A stretch of DNA of 64,000 nucleotides from Psychrobacter aquaticus CMS 56. Lineage in GTDB: Bacteria; Pseudomonadota; Gammaproteobacteria; Pseudomonadales; Moraxellaceae. Position numbers and translations under genes: made by a program. Shown one piece after another: positions 45,025-53,534 of this stretch. Position 1 is the first letter of the stretch; each line of letters opens with the position of its first letter. The stretch covers positions 1 through 64,000 of the forward strand of contig NZ_AUSW01000019.1 of the NCBI RefSeq assembly GCF_000471625.1. Direction: 5' to 3'. The notes below the pieces were generated by a model. That model was not told the DNA's origin. It saw nothing but the letters and a program-made list of their open reading frames with translations, and searched no databases.

Positions 45025-45200
45025 TTATCCTTATTGCGCTGCTCTTCAGACAAAGATTTTATATCTTCGTCATCAAGCGCAAGTTGTGCATCTTCTTCGA
45101 AGCGTTTTTTGTTTTTTGGCGAATACGCCCACCATGCAACACCTACGAAGGCAACAAAGGCAGAAACGGTCGCAATTGTTTGTAATTCACCAATACCCAT
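45021..45200 (-). CDS. ccoQ: cbb3-type cytochrome oxidase subunit CcoQ
   Basis: A 59-codon gene too short for most ORF filters. The translation starts [15 protein letters not shown], continues with a hydrophobic helix through VAFVGVAWWAYSPKNKKRF, and ends in an acidic tail (FEEDAQLALDDEDIKSL). One transmembrane helix followed by the WWAYSPKNKKRFEE boundary is the CcoQ pattern. Its ATG overlaps the ccoO stop by one base (TAATG), its stop overlaps the ccoP start (ATGA), and AAGGA lies nine bases upstream. It stabilises the cbb3 complex. Confidence 0.92.
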   Translation of the reverse strand: MGIGELQTIATVSAFVAFVGVAWWAYSPKNKKRFEEDAQLALDDEDIKSLSEEQRNKDK

Positions 45201-45838
45201 TAGCGCTGTCCTTCCATCGCGGTGCCTAACTGTTGTAGATAAGCAACCAAAGCATCAAGCTCAGTGGCCCCAAGAACAGCATCAGGTGCTCCCTCTATAT
45301 CTTCTTCAGTATAAGGCACACCAAAGCGATCACGGAATAGACGCATTTTATTTTGAACGTTTACTCCATTTACCTCATTGGTAGCAAGCCATGGGAAACC
45401 AGGCATTACTGATTCAGGTACTAGTGAACGTGGGTCAATCAAATGCTGTTTTTGCCAATCTTCAGAATAGCGTCCACCAACACGTGCCAGATCAGGCCCT
45501 GTACGTTTTGAACCCCATAAGAATGGATGATCCCACGTTGATTCAGCAGCACGTGAGTATGGACCATAACGTTCAACTTCGGCACGTAACGGACGAATCA
45601 TTTGGGTGTGACAAACATGACAGCCTTCACGAATGTAAATATCACGACCTTCAAACTCTAGTGCAGTCCATGGCTCCATAGAAGGAAGGGGAGCGTTCAC
45701 CCCACCTTCTTCAGGACCTTTGTTATCATATATCAATGGTACGATTTCAACTAGCGTTGCAAAGCTAATAGCAATAACGATACCGATGACCAACAAGCCT
45801 GTATTTTTTTCAATAATCTCATGCGGTGTACCAGCCAT
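45200..45838 (-). CDS. ccoO: cbb3-type cytochrome c oxidase subunit II (CcoO)
   Basis: A 212-aa mono-haem subunit. An N-terminal membrane anchor ([23 protein letters not shown]) precedes the periplasmic haem domain with [12 protein letters not shown], the CcoO signature, and [31 protein letters not shown]. It carries electrons between CcoP and the CcoN catalytic subunit. AAGGAG lies six bases before the ATG. It begins ten bases after ccoN and overlaps ccoQ by one base, all in one operon. Confidence 0.97.
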   Translation of the reverse strand: MAGTPHEIIEKNTGLLVIGIVIAISFATLVEIVPLIYDNKGPEEGGVNAPLPSMEPWTALEFEGRDIYIREGCHVCHTQMIRPLRAEVERYGPYSRAAESTWDHPFLWGSKRTGPDLARVGGRYSEDWQKQHLIDPRSLVPESVMPGFPWLATNEVNGVNVQNKMRLFRDRFGVPYTEEDIEGAPDAVLGATELDALVAYLQQLGTAMEGQR

Positions 45839-45847
45839 GATCGCTCC

Positions 45848-47329
45848 TTATACGTTAGCTGTCGAGGGTTTTTCGACACTAGGTTCATGATCTGTTGGAT
45901 CAGCGACATCTACTGGCTTACCTTCTGGCATCTTGAGTGTTTTATAGCAGTTGTAAGCCATAATAAACATACCCGATACATATAAGAATCCACCAAAAGC
46001 ACGACCAATATACGGGAAATGCGAGAATTCAACAGTATCAACAAAACTATATACCAAAGTACCGTCTGGATTGGTAGCAAGCCACATCATGCCTTGGCCA
46101 ATGCCCGAGATCCACATAGATACAATGTAAAAGATAGTCCCTGCAGTCGCTAGCCAGAAATGCGTCGTAATTAAACTAATAGAATACATTTTTGGTTTGT
46201 TATAAATACGCGGTAGCAGTACATATAGCGAGCCAATGGTAATCATACCTACCCAGCCAAGTGCACCTGAGTGTACGTGTCCAATCGTCCAATCCGTATT
46301 ATGCGATAAGGCATTCACGGTTTTGATAGACATCATTGGGCCTTCGAACGTCGACATTGCATAGAACGACAATGCAACAATCATAAAGCGAATGATTGGA
46401 TCGGTACGTAACTTATCCCAACTACCTGACAACGTTAGTACACCGTTAATCATACCACCCCAAGACGGTGCGAATAGAATGATCGAGAACACCATAGCCA
46501 GTGATTGCGTCCAATCTGGAAGCGCTGAATAATGTAAATGGTGACCACCAGCCCACATATATGAAGCAATCAATGCCCAAAAGTGAACGATAGACAAACG
46601 GTAAGAGTAAATAGGACGACCAATCTGTACAGGAACGAAGTAGTACATCATTCCGAGGAACGCTGCCGTTAGATAAAAACCTACCGCATTATGCCCGTAC
46701 CACCACTGCACCATCGCATCGGTTGCACCACCAAATAACGAGTAAGACTTAAACGCGCTAACAGGAATCGCCATACTGTTTACGATATGCAATAGAGCAA
46801 TCGTAATAATAAAAGCGGCAAAGAACCAGTTAGCCACATAAATATGTGAGGTTTTACGTTTGATGAGCGTACCAAAGAAGACAATGGCATAAGATATCCA
46901 TACCAAAGCAATCAAAATATCGATTGGCCACTCAAGCTCAGCGTATTCTTTAGACGAAGTCAAACCTAAAGGAAGCGTAATAACGGCTGATACGATAACT
47001 GCCTGCCAGCCCCAAAAGGTGAACCAAGCCAAATAAGGAGCAAATAATCTGGTCTTACAGGTGCGCTGAACAATATAATAAGATGTGGCGAACAGGGCAG
47101 AGCCACCGAACGCAAAAATAACCGCATTGGTATGTAGCGGTCTTAGACGGCTAAAAGTCAGCCATGGTATATCGAAGTTAAGTGCTGGCCATGCTAACTG
47201 TGAAGCAATGAACACACCAATACTCATGCCGACGATGCCCCATACTACGGCCATTGTCGTAAAGAATCTTATGACAGTAATTTCGTACTCACGGTCCACT
47301 GGGGCGACTGCTGTGTTTTGTAAACTCAT
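45848..47329 (-). CDS. ccoN: cbb3-type cytochrome c oxidase subunit I (CcoN)
   Basis: A 493-aa catalytic subunit of the high-affinity terminal oxidase, with about 12 membrane helices. Features of the haem-copper family include [22 protein letters not shown] (haem His region), [25 protein letters not shown] (copper/haem His region), and [19 protein letters not shown]. It reduces O2 to water and pumps protons at low oxygen. AAAGGAA precedes the ATG. It is the first gene of ccoNOQP, and the long upstream spacer should contain the promoter. Confidence 0.97.
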   Translation of the reverse strand: MSLQNTAVAPVDREYEITVIRFFTTMAVVWGIVGMSIGVFIASQLAWPALNFDIPWLTFSRLRPLHTNAVIFAFGGSALFATSYYIVQRTCKTRLFAPYLAWFTFWGWQAVIVSAVITLPLGLTSSKEYAELEWPIDILIALVWISYAIVFFGTLIKRKTSHIYVANWFFAAFIITIALLHIVNSMAIPVSAFKSYSLFGGATDAMVQWWYGHNAVGFYLTAAFLGMMYYFVPVQIGRPIYSYRLSIVHFWALIASYMWAGGHHLHYSALPDWTQSLAMVFSIILFAPSWGGMINGVLTLSGSWDKLRTDPIIRFMIVALSFYAMSTFEGPMMSIKTVNALSHNTDWTIGHVHSGALGWVGMITIGSLYVLLPRIYNKPKMYSISLITTHFWLATAGTIFYIVSMWISGIGQGMMWLATNPDGTLVYSFVDTVEFSHFPYIGRAFGGFLYVSGMFIMAYNCYKTLKMPEGKPVDVADPTDHEPSVEKPSTANV

Positions 47330-48183
47330 TGGATGATTCCTTTACAGCCCGAATTATCAACAGAATTAACTAACTCTCCGCGTCATCTGCATCATAAAAA
47401 ATAATCAGACAAGGATTGCGGTACATGCTGTTTTTTGACTTGTTTATTACCGTAACGTTATTAACTATCAATCTCAGCTTTTGCTTCATATCCGCTAGCA
47501 TTCATAGATAGAGGGGCGTTTCAAACGCCCTGCGCTCATAGCTAATCGATAGTGGGATTGTTAAAAGTCGTTAAGGTAAATGAGAAGATGCGCCGTTTTT
47601 GAGCATTAAACATCTTATGAGGCTAAGTATTTATCTTCATTATTAACAAAAAACAGCACTAACGAAGATAGATACCAATGTCCATAGAGTCGTAAAAACG
47701 TACGAACCCTAGACGTATGCTAGCGGCGGCTGACAAAAAAACATGTTTACGTAATGTTTAGTTAAAACTCCCGACTCTGTTTAAGGGTATTGTAACGCAA
47801 TCTTAATCAAATATCATCAGAACTATGCGTCAAAATACAAACTCTTTGGTAAAAATCTTAGCAAGCAACTTATTATCACGCTGCTATTTTTCTATTTTAT
47901 ACCCAATTTTTCTACTATTCTAGAGAAAGGTTTGGGTCATAAAACAACAGCAATTACTGATCATACTGACAGAGGTTTGAAGAGTTTTTGTAACAATTGC
48001 AGCTTTAGTCATGTAAATAAGTTTTACTTATCATCGGGCCGACCTTTATAATAAGGCTGAATATGGTTGGTGGTAGCGTTTTTTTATACCGCTATTATCA
48101 ATAATTATTTTATAATTTGGTATCTAGTTAAGTGAGGGTGCCAAAAAACTTAGCCTAATATAATACGAATTAAGGACAACAAT
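47330..48183. other. long divergent spacer upstream of ccoN
   Basis: About 850 bp with no supported gene, between ccoN (leftward) and the SCP2 gene (rightward). It contains a 17-bp perfect palindrome (47514-47530), an imperfect 11-bp inverted repeat (47632-47670) and several AT-rich segments, including a TATAAT at 48111-48116 without a matching -35. I found no good full ANR/FNR box here. Confidence 0.5.
47514..47530. promoter_or_regulatory. 17-bp perfect palindrome upstream of ccoN
   Basis: GGGCGTTTCAAACGCCC has 8-bp arms around a single central base, too short a loop to fold as RNA, so a dimeric DNA-binding protein is the likelier reader. It lies 185 bp before the ccoN start. The regulator is unknown. 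Confidence 0.5.
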
Positions 48184-48573
48184 ATGGCAGTATTTTTGAC
48201 AGATGAATGGTTTGAACAAGTTGAGAAAATGGGTAGCGAAGCGGGTGAGCTTAACTTACCACCAGCACTGGCTAATATGATCGTCAACTTAAAAGTGTCT
48301 GACACTGAGCAAGATATCGAAGCCAATTTCGCTGATGGTTTATTGCATCGTGGCTTAAACAATTCGGCAACGACCACTTTGTTACTTGACCGCACTATTT
48401 TACAATCTATCATCACAGATTTTGATACCAATCAAATTATGGGTGCATTTATGAGTGGTAAAATTCGCGTTGAAGGCGATATGTCACAGTTGATGGCGGT
48501 ACAAACTGCGCGTCCAAGTGCTGAACAAAAAGAGCTGTATACCCGTATTAAGTCAATGACGACGATGGCTTAA
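48184..48573 (+). CDS. SCP2 sterol-binding domain-containing protein
   Basis: A 129-aa soluble protein of the SCP2 fold. It shows the pattern of alternating beta-strands and helices seen in bacterial SCP2 proteins: ANFADGLLHRGLNNSATTTLLLDRTILQSI and a segment near the C-terminus, QIMGAFMSGKIRVEGDMSQLMAVQ, which is typical. Such proteins bind lipids or other hydrophobic ligands; the bacterial role is unclear. AAGGA lies seven bases upstream of the ATG. A bidirectional terminator follows. Confidence 0.8.
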   Translation: MAVFLTDEWFEQVEKMGSEAGELNLPPALANMIVNLKVSDTEQDIEANFADGLLHRGLNNSATTTLLLDRTILQSIITDFDTNQIMGAFMSGKIRVEGDMSQLMAVQTARPSAEQKELYTRIKSMTTMA

Positions 48574-48614
48574 CGGAATAGTTTTTTGGTCCTATCTAAC
48601 CGTTAGGATTAACA

Positions 48615-48648
48615 GCAAAAAGCCCCTAATTCATATTAGGGGCTTTTC
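48615..48648. terminator. bidirectional terminator between SCP2 gene and uncharacterised gene
   Basis: AAAAGCCCCTAAT (48617-48629) pairs with ATTAGGGGCTTTT (48634-48646) around a four-base loop, with A/T runs on both sides, at a point of converging transcription. Confidence 0.9.
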
Positions 48649-48690
48649 GTTTATTGATAAGCTTCAGAGTAGAACATTTTTCTTATTTGA

Positions 48691-49656
48691 CTAATTGGCT
48701 TTTGATGGCTTCTGCTGGTTTTCCTTATAGATCGCAGCTTGTAACCAGACGTTAGCTTGCACATAGTCTTGCACGTTGATGGTGGCCGTCTCTGGCATGT
48801 TGAGTGCACCAATACGTATGACAAAGGGATCAGCATCTTGTTCGCGCAGTATTACTACATCGAACAGAATAATGGATTGACCATTAAACTCAGTCTCTTG
48901 CTTGCCAAGTACTTGACCTTGACACCATGCCTCATCTTCTTGCCCCAAAGTGTCACCGAACAGATAGGCACACATATGACCCAGATTAATCTCTACAGGA
49001 GCCATTTGTTCCTTGGTTTCTGGTTTCCATTCTTTGATTTGCTCTTGTAGGTCATCTGGTATTTTTCCGTCATTGGCCGCCACGATATCGTTAAATGCAC
49101 GGTGGTAGCGGATGGCTTCTTGATCCTCAACCATAATGACTTCGTGCTGATCACTCAGTTTAATCTCATGCGCCCAAGCACTTAAATTTACAAAATAAGA
49201 GATGTCTCGCTGATATAAATGGCGATTGGGAGTATAAAGCTGATCAAAAGCATAGATGATACTGCCATCAGCGGTGCGCAAGCGTAACACTGCATCGTGT
49301 GAGTTGTCATTGGCGATGATGCGCTCAATTTTACAATTAAGTCCATAAGGACTATCGATACAAGGATAGGCATTGATAAAGCATTCAGGCTTGCCATCTT
49401 TCATCGCGAGCACTTGATTGATATGACACGGCTGGTCTTCTGATAGCAGCAGGCAGCTATCCTGAGCACTCACATTACTATTGAGGCCTTTGGGCATTGC
49501 CGCCTTTTCAATCATTTTCTGTAGCCATTCTGGCACATCATGACTCATGTCATCGGTCAGAATGCTCCAATGGTCGGCATGACCGGCAGATTGCTCGTCA
49601 GTTAAAGTGATCTTAGTGGGGGACTGGATGTTTTTATATTGATAATTAATGGTCAT
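48691..49656 (-). CDS. uncharacterised protein
   Basis: A 321-aa protein I do not recognise. No signal peptide and no long membrane segment are visible. It has several Cys (DSCLLL, QPCHIN, ECFIN, PCIDS, LNCKIE, HMCAYL, AWCQG), and the C-terminal third (GQVLGKQETEFNGQSIILFDVVIL to IRIGALNMPETATINVQDYVQANVWLQAAIY) reads like an OB-like or other small beta-barrel strand pattern. The reading frame extends to a TTG at 49668, but ATG 49656 is the better start. It is monocistronic, divergent from the lol genes. Probably a conserved family of related bacteria; function unknown. Confidence 0.6.
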   Translation of the reverse strand: MTINYQYKNIQSPTKITLTDEQSAGHADHWSILTDDMSHDVPEWLQKMIEKAAMPKGLNSNVSAQDSCLLLSEDQPCHINQVLAMKDGKPECFINAYPCIDSPYGLNCKIERIIANDNSHDAVLRLRTADGSIIYAFDQLYTPNRHLYQRDISYFVNLSAWAHEIKLSDQHEVIMVEDQEAIRYHRAFNDIVAANDGKIPDDLQEQIKEWKPETKEQMAPVEINLGHMCAYLFGDTLGQEDEAWCQGQVLGKQETEFNGQSIILFDVVILREQDADPFVIRIGALNMPETATINVQDYVQANVWLQAAIYKENQQKPSKAN

Positions 49657-50101
49657 GAAGATACTCAAAATTAAGTCAGCGTGAGGTTTGGACCTAAAAC
49701 TGTTGTTATTTACGTATCAGCCAATATTTAACACTATTGGTGAATGACAGTAAGCAACGTTGTCATCAGCGAAGGGTCAACAAACAACAATGAATGGTGA
49801 ATGACAATTGTCCTTAGCATACAATATATAGGTATTGACGCAGGTAATAGCAAGCCCCGTATAAAAAATAGTAACAAAACCTGAGTTTTTATCAAAAAAA
49901 CACAGCCAGTTTGTGCTAATAACTGGCATATATCAGCCAAATTGTGTCAAACTAGCTCCCTTTTGACAGCTGTCTTTAGCATGTCTGAAACCCTATTGTT
50001 GTGTTCGATTTATGTGTGAGTATGGCAAAAATAAGTGCATTTATTGTTGCTTATTTATCACATATACAAAGTCGCACGTAGATAAGATAAAGAGTTTGAA
50101 T
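49657..50101. other. divergent spacer upstream of the lol genes
   Basis: About 445 bp with no supported gene. GACAATTGTC is a 10-bp palindrome at 49803-49812, and GGTGAATGACA occurs twice (near 49739 and 49793). No firm promoter is identified. Confidence 0.4.
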
Positions 50102-51337
50102 ATGTTTCGTCCTTTAGCGTTATTTATCGGCTTACGATACACCCGAGCAGAGCGTAGTAATGGTTTTATCTCCTTTATATCGCTCATTTCAATGATTGGT
50201 CTGACTCTTGGGGTGGCCGTGTTGATTACGGTGCTATCGGTCATGAATGGTTTTGATCGTGAGTTAAAAACCCGTATTCTGGGTATGGTGCCACAAGCAA
50301 CGGTCGTCTCAACTGAGATTATCAGTGATTGGAAGCAATTGGCCGATAAAATCAAAGAAGATCCAGAAGTGGTAGCGGTAGCGCCCTTTATTCAACTGCA
50401 AGGTATGTTGACATCAAATGGTCAAGTCGCAGGAATTATGGTAACTGGTGTTGATCCTGAGTATGAGAAAAACGTCTCTATCATTAATGAGCACATGATT
50501 GAAGGTAGTATCGATACCTTACAAAATGGTGATTTCAGTATAGTATTGGGTGAGGAGATGGTGCAGTCGTTAGGTCTGCAACTGGGCGATAAAGTGACTC
50601 TGGTGTTGCCAGAAGCCTCTCCTTCACCAGCCGGCGTAATCCCAAGATTTAAACGTTTCACCCTAACAGGTATCTTTACGATCAGTCCTGAAGTAGATAG
50701 TCTTATGGCCTTTATTCCAATGGGTGATGCCGCCAAACTGCTACGTCTTCCGGAGGGCGCGCAGGGCGTGCGTATGAAGTTGAATGACATCTTTACAGCG
50801 CCAATAGCAGCAGAAAAAGCAGCGGCGATAGCACCTCAGCAGTTATATCCCAATGATTGGACGCAGACGCATGGTAATTTATTCGGCGCTATTCAGATGG
50901 AAAAAGCCATGGTAGGGTTATTGCTATTCCTTATTATCTTAGTCGCTGCTTTTAATATTGTCTCCAGCTTAGTTATGCTTGTTACCGATAAAAAGGCAGA
51001 CATTGCGATTTTAAAAACCTTTGGTGCATCTCCTCGTCTGATTACTCAAGTCTTTATGGTGCAAGGTGTGGTCATCGGTGTTATCGGGACGATTGCTGGG
51101 ACGATATTGGGCATTATATTTGCACTCACAGTCAGTGATATTTTGGGCTTTATTAATCAAGTCTTTAATCTAAATCTGTTTGATGCGTATTTTGTGAATT
51201 ATCTGCCATCGCAACTGCGTTGGGTGGATGTGGTATTGGTTACTGGCGCATCGTTTATACTGAGCTTTTTGGCCACCATCTATCCTGCCCGCCGAGCGGC
51301 TAAAATTCAGCCAGCACAAACGCTACGTTATGAATAA
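50102..51337 (+). CDS. lipoprotein-releasing ABC transporter permease LolC/LolE
   Basis: A 411-aa permease that releases outer-membrane lipoproteins from the inner membrane. It has the layout of LolC/E: an N-terminal membrane helix (FISFISLISMIGLTLGVAVLITVLSVMNGF), a large periplasmic domain (about residues 45-260), then three membrane segments, LLLFLIILVAAFNIVSSLVMLV and the C-terminal pair. The frame opens at 50012, but ATG 50102 (MFRPLALFIGLRYTRAER) is the family start. It is followed 44 bp later by lolD. Only one permease gene is present, so it may act as a homodimer or its partner is elsewhere. Confidence 0.93.
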   Translation: MFRPLALFIGLRYTRAERSNGFISFISLISMIGLTLGVAVLITVLSVMNGFDRELKTRILGMVPQATVVSTEIISDWKQLADKIKEDPEVVAVAPFIQLQGMLTSNGQVAGIMVTGVDPEYEKNVSIINEHMIEGSIDTLQNGDFSIVLGEEMVQSLGLQLGDKVTLVLPEASPSPAGVIPRFKRFTLTGIFTISPEVDSLMAFIPMGDAAKLLRLPEGAQGVRMKLNDIFTAPIAAEKAAAIAPQQLYPNDWTQTHGNLFGAIQMEKAMVGLLLFLIILVAAFNIVSSLVMLVTDKKADIAILKTFGASPRLITQVFMVQGVVIGVIGTIAGTILGIIFALTVSDILGFINQVFNLNLFDAYFVNYLPSQLRWVDVVLVTGASFILSFLATIYPARRAAKIQPAQTLRYE

Positions 51338-51381
51338 TCTAAACGCATCAATACCGAAATAAATAAGATAAAGGAAGCGCC

Positions 51382-52062
51382 ATGTCTGCCATTTTAGAGG
51401 CAAAAAATATCAACAAGATATATGATGAAGGGGCAGTGAGTACGCAAGTATTGACTGGCCTAGATTTGGATGTCTATGCTGGCGAGCGCATCGCTATCGT
51501 TGGCACCAGTGGTTCAGGTAAAAGCACCTTGCTACATTTGCTTGGTGGACTTGATACACCAACCAGTGGTGAAGTCTGGCTGCATGGTCAGCTATTGAAT
51601 AGTATGAATGAGACTGAGCGCGGCGCGATGCGCAATAAGCATTTGGGCTTTATTTATCAGTTTCATCATCTATTGGCTGAATTTACGGCTGTGGAAAATG
51701 TCGCTATGCCGTTACTGATGCGCCCAAAAGTATCAACGACACAAGCACGTCAACAAGCAATTGATATTTTAAACAGTGTCGGTCTTGAGCACCGTTTGGC
51801 GCACAGACCAGGTGAGTTATCAGGTGGTGAGCGTCAGCGTGTGGCGATTGCTCGTGCCCTCGTCACCAAACCCTCGCTTATTTTGGCTGATGAGCCGACG
51901 GGTAACTTAGATTATGACAATGCCCAAAGCGTGTTTGGGCTGTTGTCAGAGTTGCAAAGTACCATGCAGACAGCATTGCTCATGGTAACGCATGATCGCA
52001 ATTTGGCGGCACTTGCAGATCGCCAATTATTATTACGTAATGGTCATTGGGAGCAGTATTAG
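51382..52062 (+). CDS. lolD: lipoprotein-releasing system ATP-binding protein LolD
   Basis: A 226-aa ABC ATPase of the LolD/MacB class. Walker A is GTSGSGKST, the signature is LSGGERQR, Walker B is [12 protein letters not shown], and VMLMVTHD-like switch His is in LLMVTHDRN. It powers the LolC/E permease encoded just upstream. The ribosome site AAGGAAG precedes the ATG. The pair is typical, with the gene order permease then ATPase. Confidence 0.96.
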   Translation: MSAILEAKNINKIYDEGAVSTQVLTGLDLDVYAGERIAIVGTSGSGKSTLLHLLGGLDTPTSGEVWLHGQLLNSMNETERGAMRNKHLGFIYQFHHLLAEFTAVENVAMPLLMRPKVSTTQARQQAIDILNSVGLEHRLAHRPGELSGGERQRVAIARALVTKPSLILADEPTGNLDYDNAQSVFGLLSELQSTMQTALLMVTHDRNLAALADRQLLLRNGHWEQY

Positions 52063-52158
52063 GGCTTCGACCTGACTATGAGTAAGAAAAGAATAGTCAA
52101 TAAAATATAAAAAAGGGCGACAGCCTTTAGCCTTACTTACTTTATGAGGATAGATACC

Positions 52159-52476
52159 ATGAACGAAAATGATGATCCAATTGCTGCTTTTGGTAGTGCT
52201 GAAGAAGGTGTTGAACCATTAAAGCCCTACATGGATTCGACACTGTTCGATACGATTGATAAACAGGCACAAATAGAGCTGTTAACGCCTGTTTTTGATG
52301 CCATCACTTTGGCTGGGGCAGATTACAATCTAAAAGCGCAAGATAGTGCAACAGGTAAGCGCTATACGCTACTTAAAGATGATAAAGTGATTGAGGTTTT
52401 CGTAATGGATACTAACCTTGGCGATAACGTTAAGGCAGCTATAGATAATCATAAAGAGCAAAACGGATTGTTATAA
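52159..52476 (+). CDS. small uncharacterised protein downstream of lolD
   Basis: A 105-aa acidic, soluble protein without signal peptide or membrane segments: DDPIAAFGSAEEGVEPLKPY at the N-terminus and KRYTLLKDDKVIEVFVMD in the middle. It is not recognised. ATG 52159 is preferred over 52144 because GAGGA lies eight bases upstream. It follows lolD by 96 bp on the same strand and could be in the same transcript. It may be a conserved small protein of Moraxellaceae. Confidence 0.65.
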   Translation: MNENDDPIAAFGSAEEGVEPLKPYMDSTLFDTIDKQAQIELLTPVFDAITLAGADYNLKAQDSATGKRYTLLKDDKVIEVFVMDTNLGDNVKAAIDNHKEQNGLL

Positions 52477-52576
52477 ATAAAAGTGATGCCTTTAATTCAC
52501 AAGACCTTATTAATGCCAGAGGGTATCGATAAAAAACAAAGCAATGAAGGGTAGGTTCTACCTCGTTAGTATCGTT

Positions 52577-52608
52577 AGCGAGTCAGTACTAATAAACACT
52601 GATTCGCT
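52577..52608. other. inverted repeat downstream of the small gene
   Basis: AGCGAGTCAGT (52577-52587) pairs with ACTGATTCGCT (52598-52608) with one G-U wobble and a 10-base loop. There is no T-run, so it may be a factor-dependent or stabilising 3' hairpin. Confidence 0.45.
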
Positions 52609-52648
52609 GAGCTTGACCTGTTAGTGAGTTAATAACAGTTTGACTCTA

Positions 52649-53224
52649 TTAAGATTCGGGCGGTTTGTTAGATGATTCTTGCTGTCGTTTTTGCCAGCTG
52701 ATAACGGTTCTATAACGCCAAACTGCCTTAAATACCAAACCACAAATAATGCTGGTTATAATTGCTAAAATGGTTAGTCCTATACAAAATGCAGCAATTG
52801 AGACAGTGCCACGGTAGGTAATGAATGGATTGGCACCATCTGATAGTGCCCATAAACTAAAGTCAGCAATCATTCTACCGATGAGTCGTAGACTAATCAT
52901 CGGGACATCAATGATTTTGGCACCTATATAGTAGCCTGCATAAAAAATAGGCAGGCTAGTGAGGGGATTGGTAATCCAAGTCAGACCAATTGCCAATGGA
53001 ACATTGGCGCGAAAAATTAATGATCCGATCAGTGCCAATAGCATCTGTCCTGGTAATGGAAAAAATGCACTAAGCACTCCAATGTATACGGCTTTATTTA
53101 GACTATGACGATTAAAGTGCCATAATCGTGGATCAGCCAAATGCGGTGCGAACAATTTTAAGGTGCGGCTTTCTAGGATTTTCTCTGGTGTAGGAAGCAG
53201 TTCTTTTAGACGTTTTTGGGGCAC
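52649..53224 (-). CDS. DUF2062 domain-containing membrane protein
   Basis: A 191-aa protein of the DUF2062 family. The core FFPLPGQMLLALIGSLIFRANVPLAIGLTWITNPLTSLPIFYAGYYIGAKII matches the family, with two to three membrane segments and a basic C-terminal tail (WRYRTVISWQKRQQESS). The family is often adjacent to comEC or glycosyltransferase genes, but its function is unknown. The start is GTG with AAAGG seven bases upstream. It is divergent from comEC across 310 bp. Confidence 0.85.
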   Translation of the reverse strand: MPQKRLKELLPTPEKILESRTLKLFAPHLADPRLWHFNRHSLNKAVYIGVLSAFFPLPGQMLLALIGSLIFRANVPLAIGLTWITNPLTSLPIFYAGYYIGAKIIDVPMISLRLIGRMIADFSLWALSDGANPFITYRGTVSIAAFCIGLTILAIITSIICGLVFKAVWRYRTVISWQKRQQESSNKPPES

Positions 53225-53534
53225 AGGATCGCCTTTAATCGTTAACCAGTCAGCTCAATCGTATTGGTGGGCTGGTGTGGAATGATATTGTTAGTAAAAT
53301 ACGGTTATAAGGTATCTGGGGTAATAGTGTTAGATTATCGTCATAGCGATATTTCTAATCAGTATAGGGTAATATAAATATAAATGCTATTGCCTGACGT
53401 ATCAGTTGCTGTGTCTGATTTGGGCATATGTTGGTGCTCAGATACTTATTTGCGATAATAAATAACAGCTCATGATAATAAGTTGCTCTATCTAACAGTA
53501 TTATAAGATATAAATCATCAAGTAAGGAGCGTTG
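53225..53534. other. divergent spacer between DUF2062 gene and comEC
   Basis: About 310 bp with no reading frame and no clear promoter motif; simply AT-rich. Confidence 0.35.

Noticed and set aside
47330-48183. Full ANR/FNR box for ccoN
   Set aside because: TTGAT occurs at 47804-47808 on the minus strand, but the right half is poor and no -10 lies at the class II distance.
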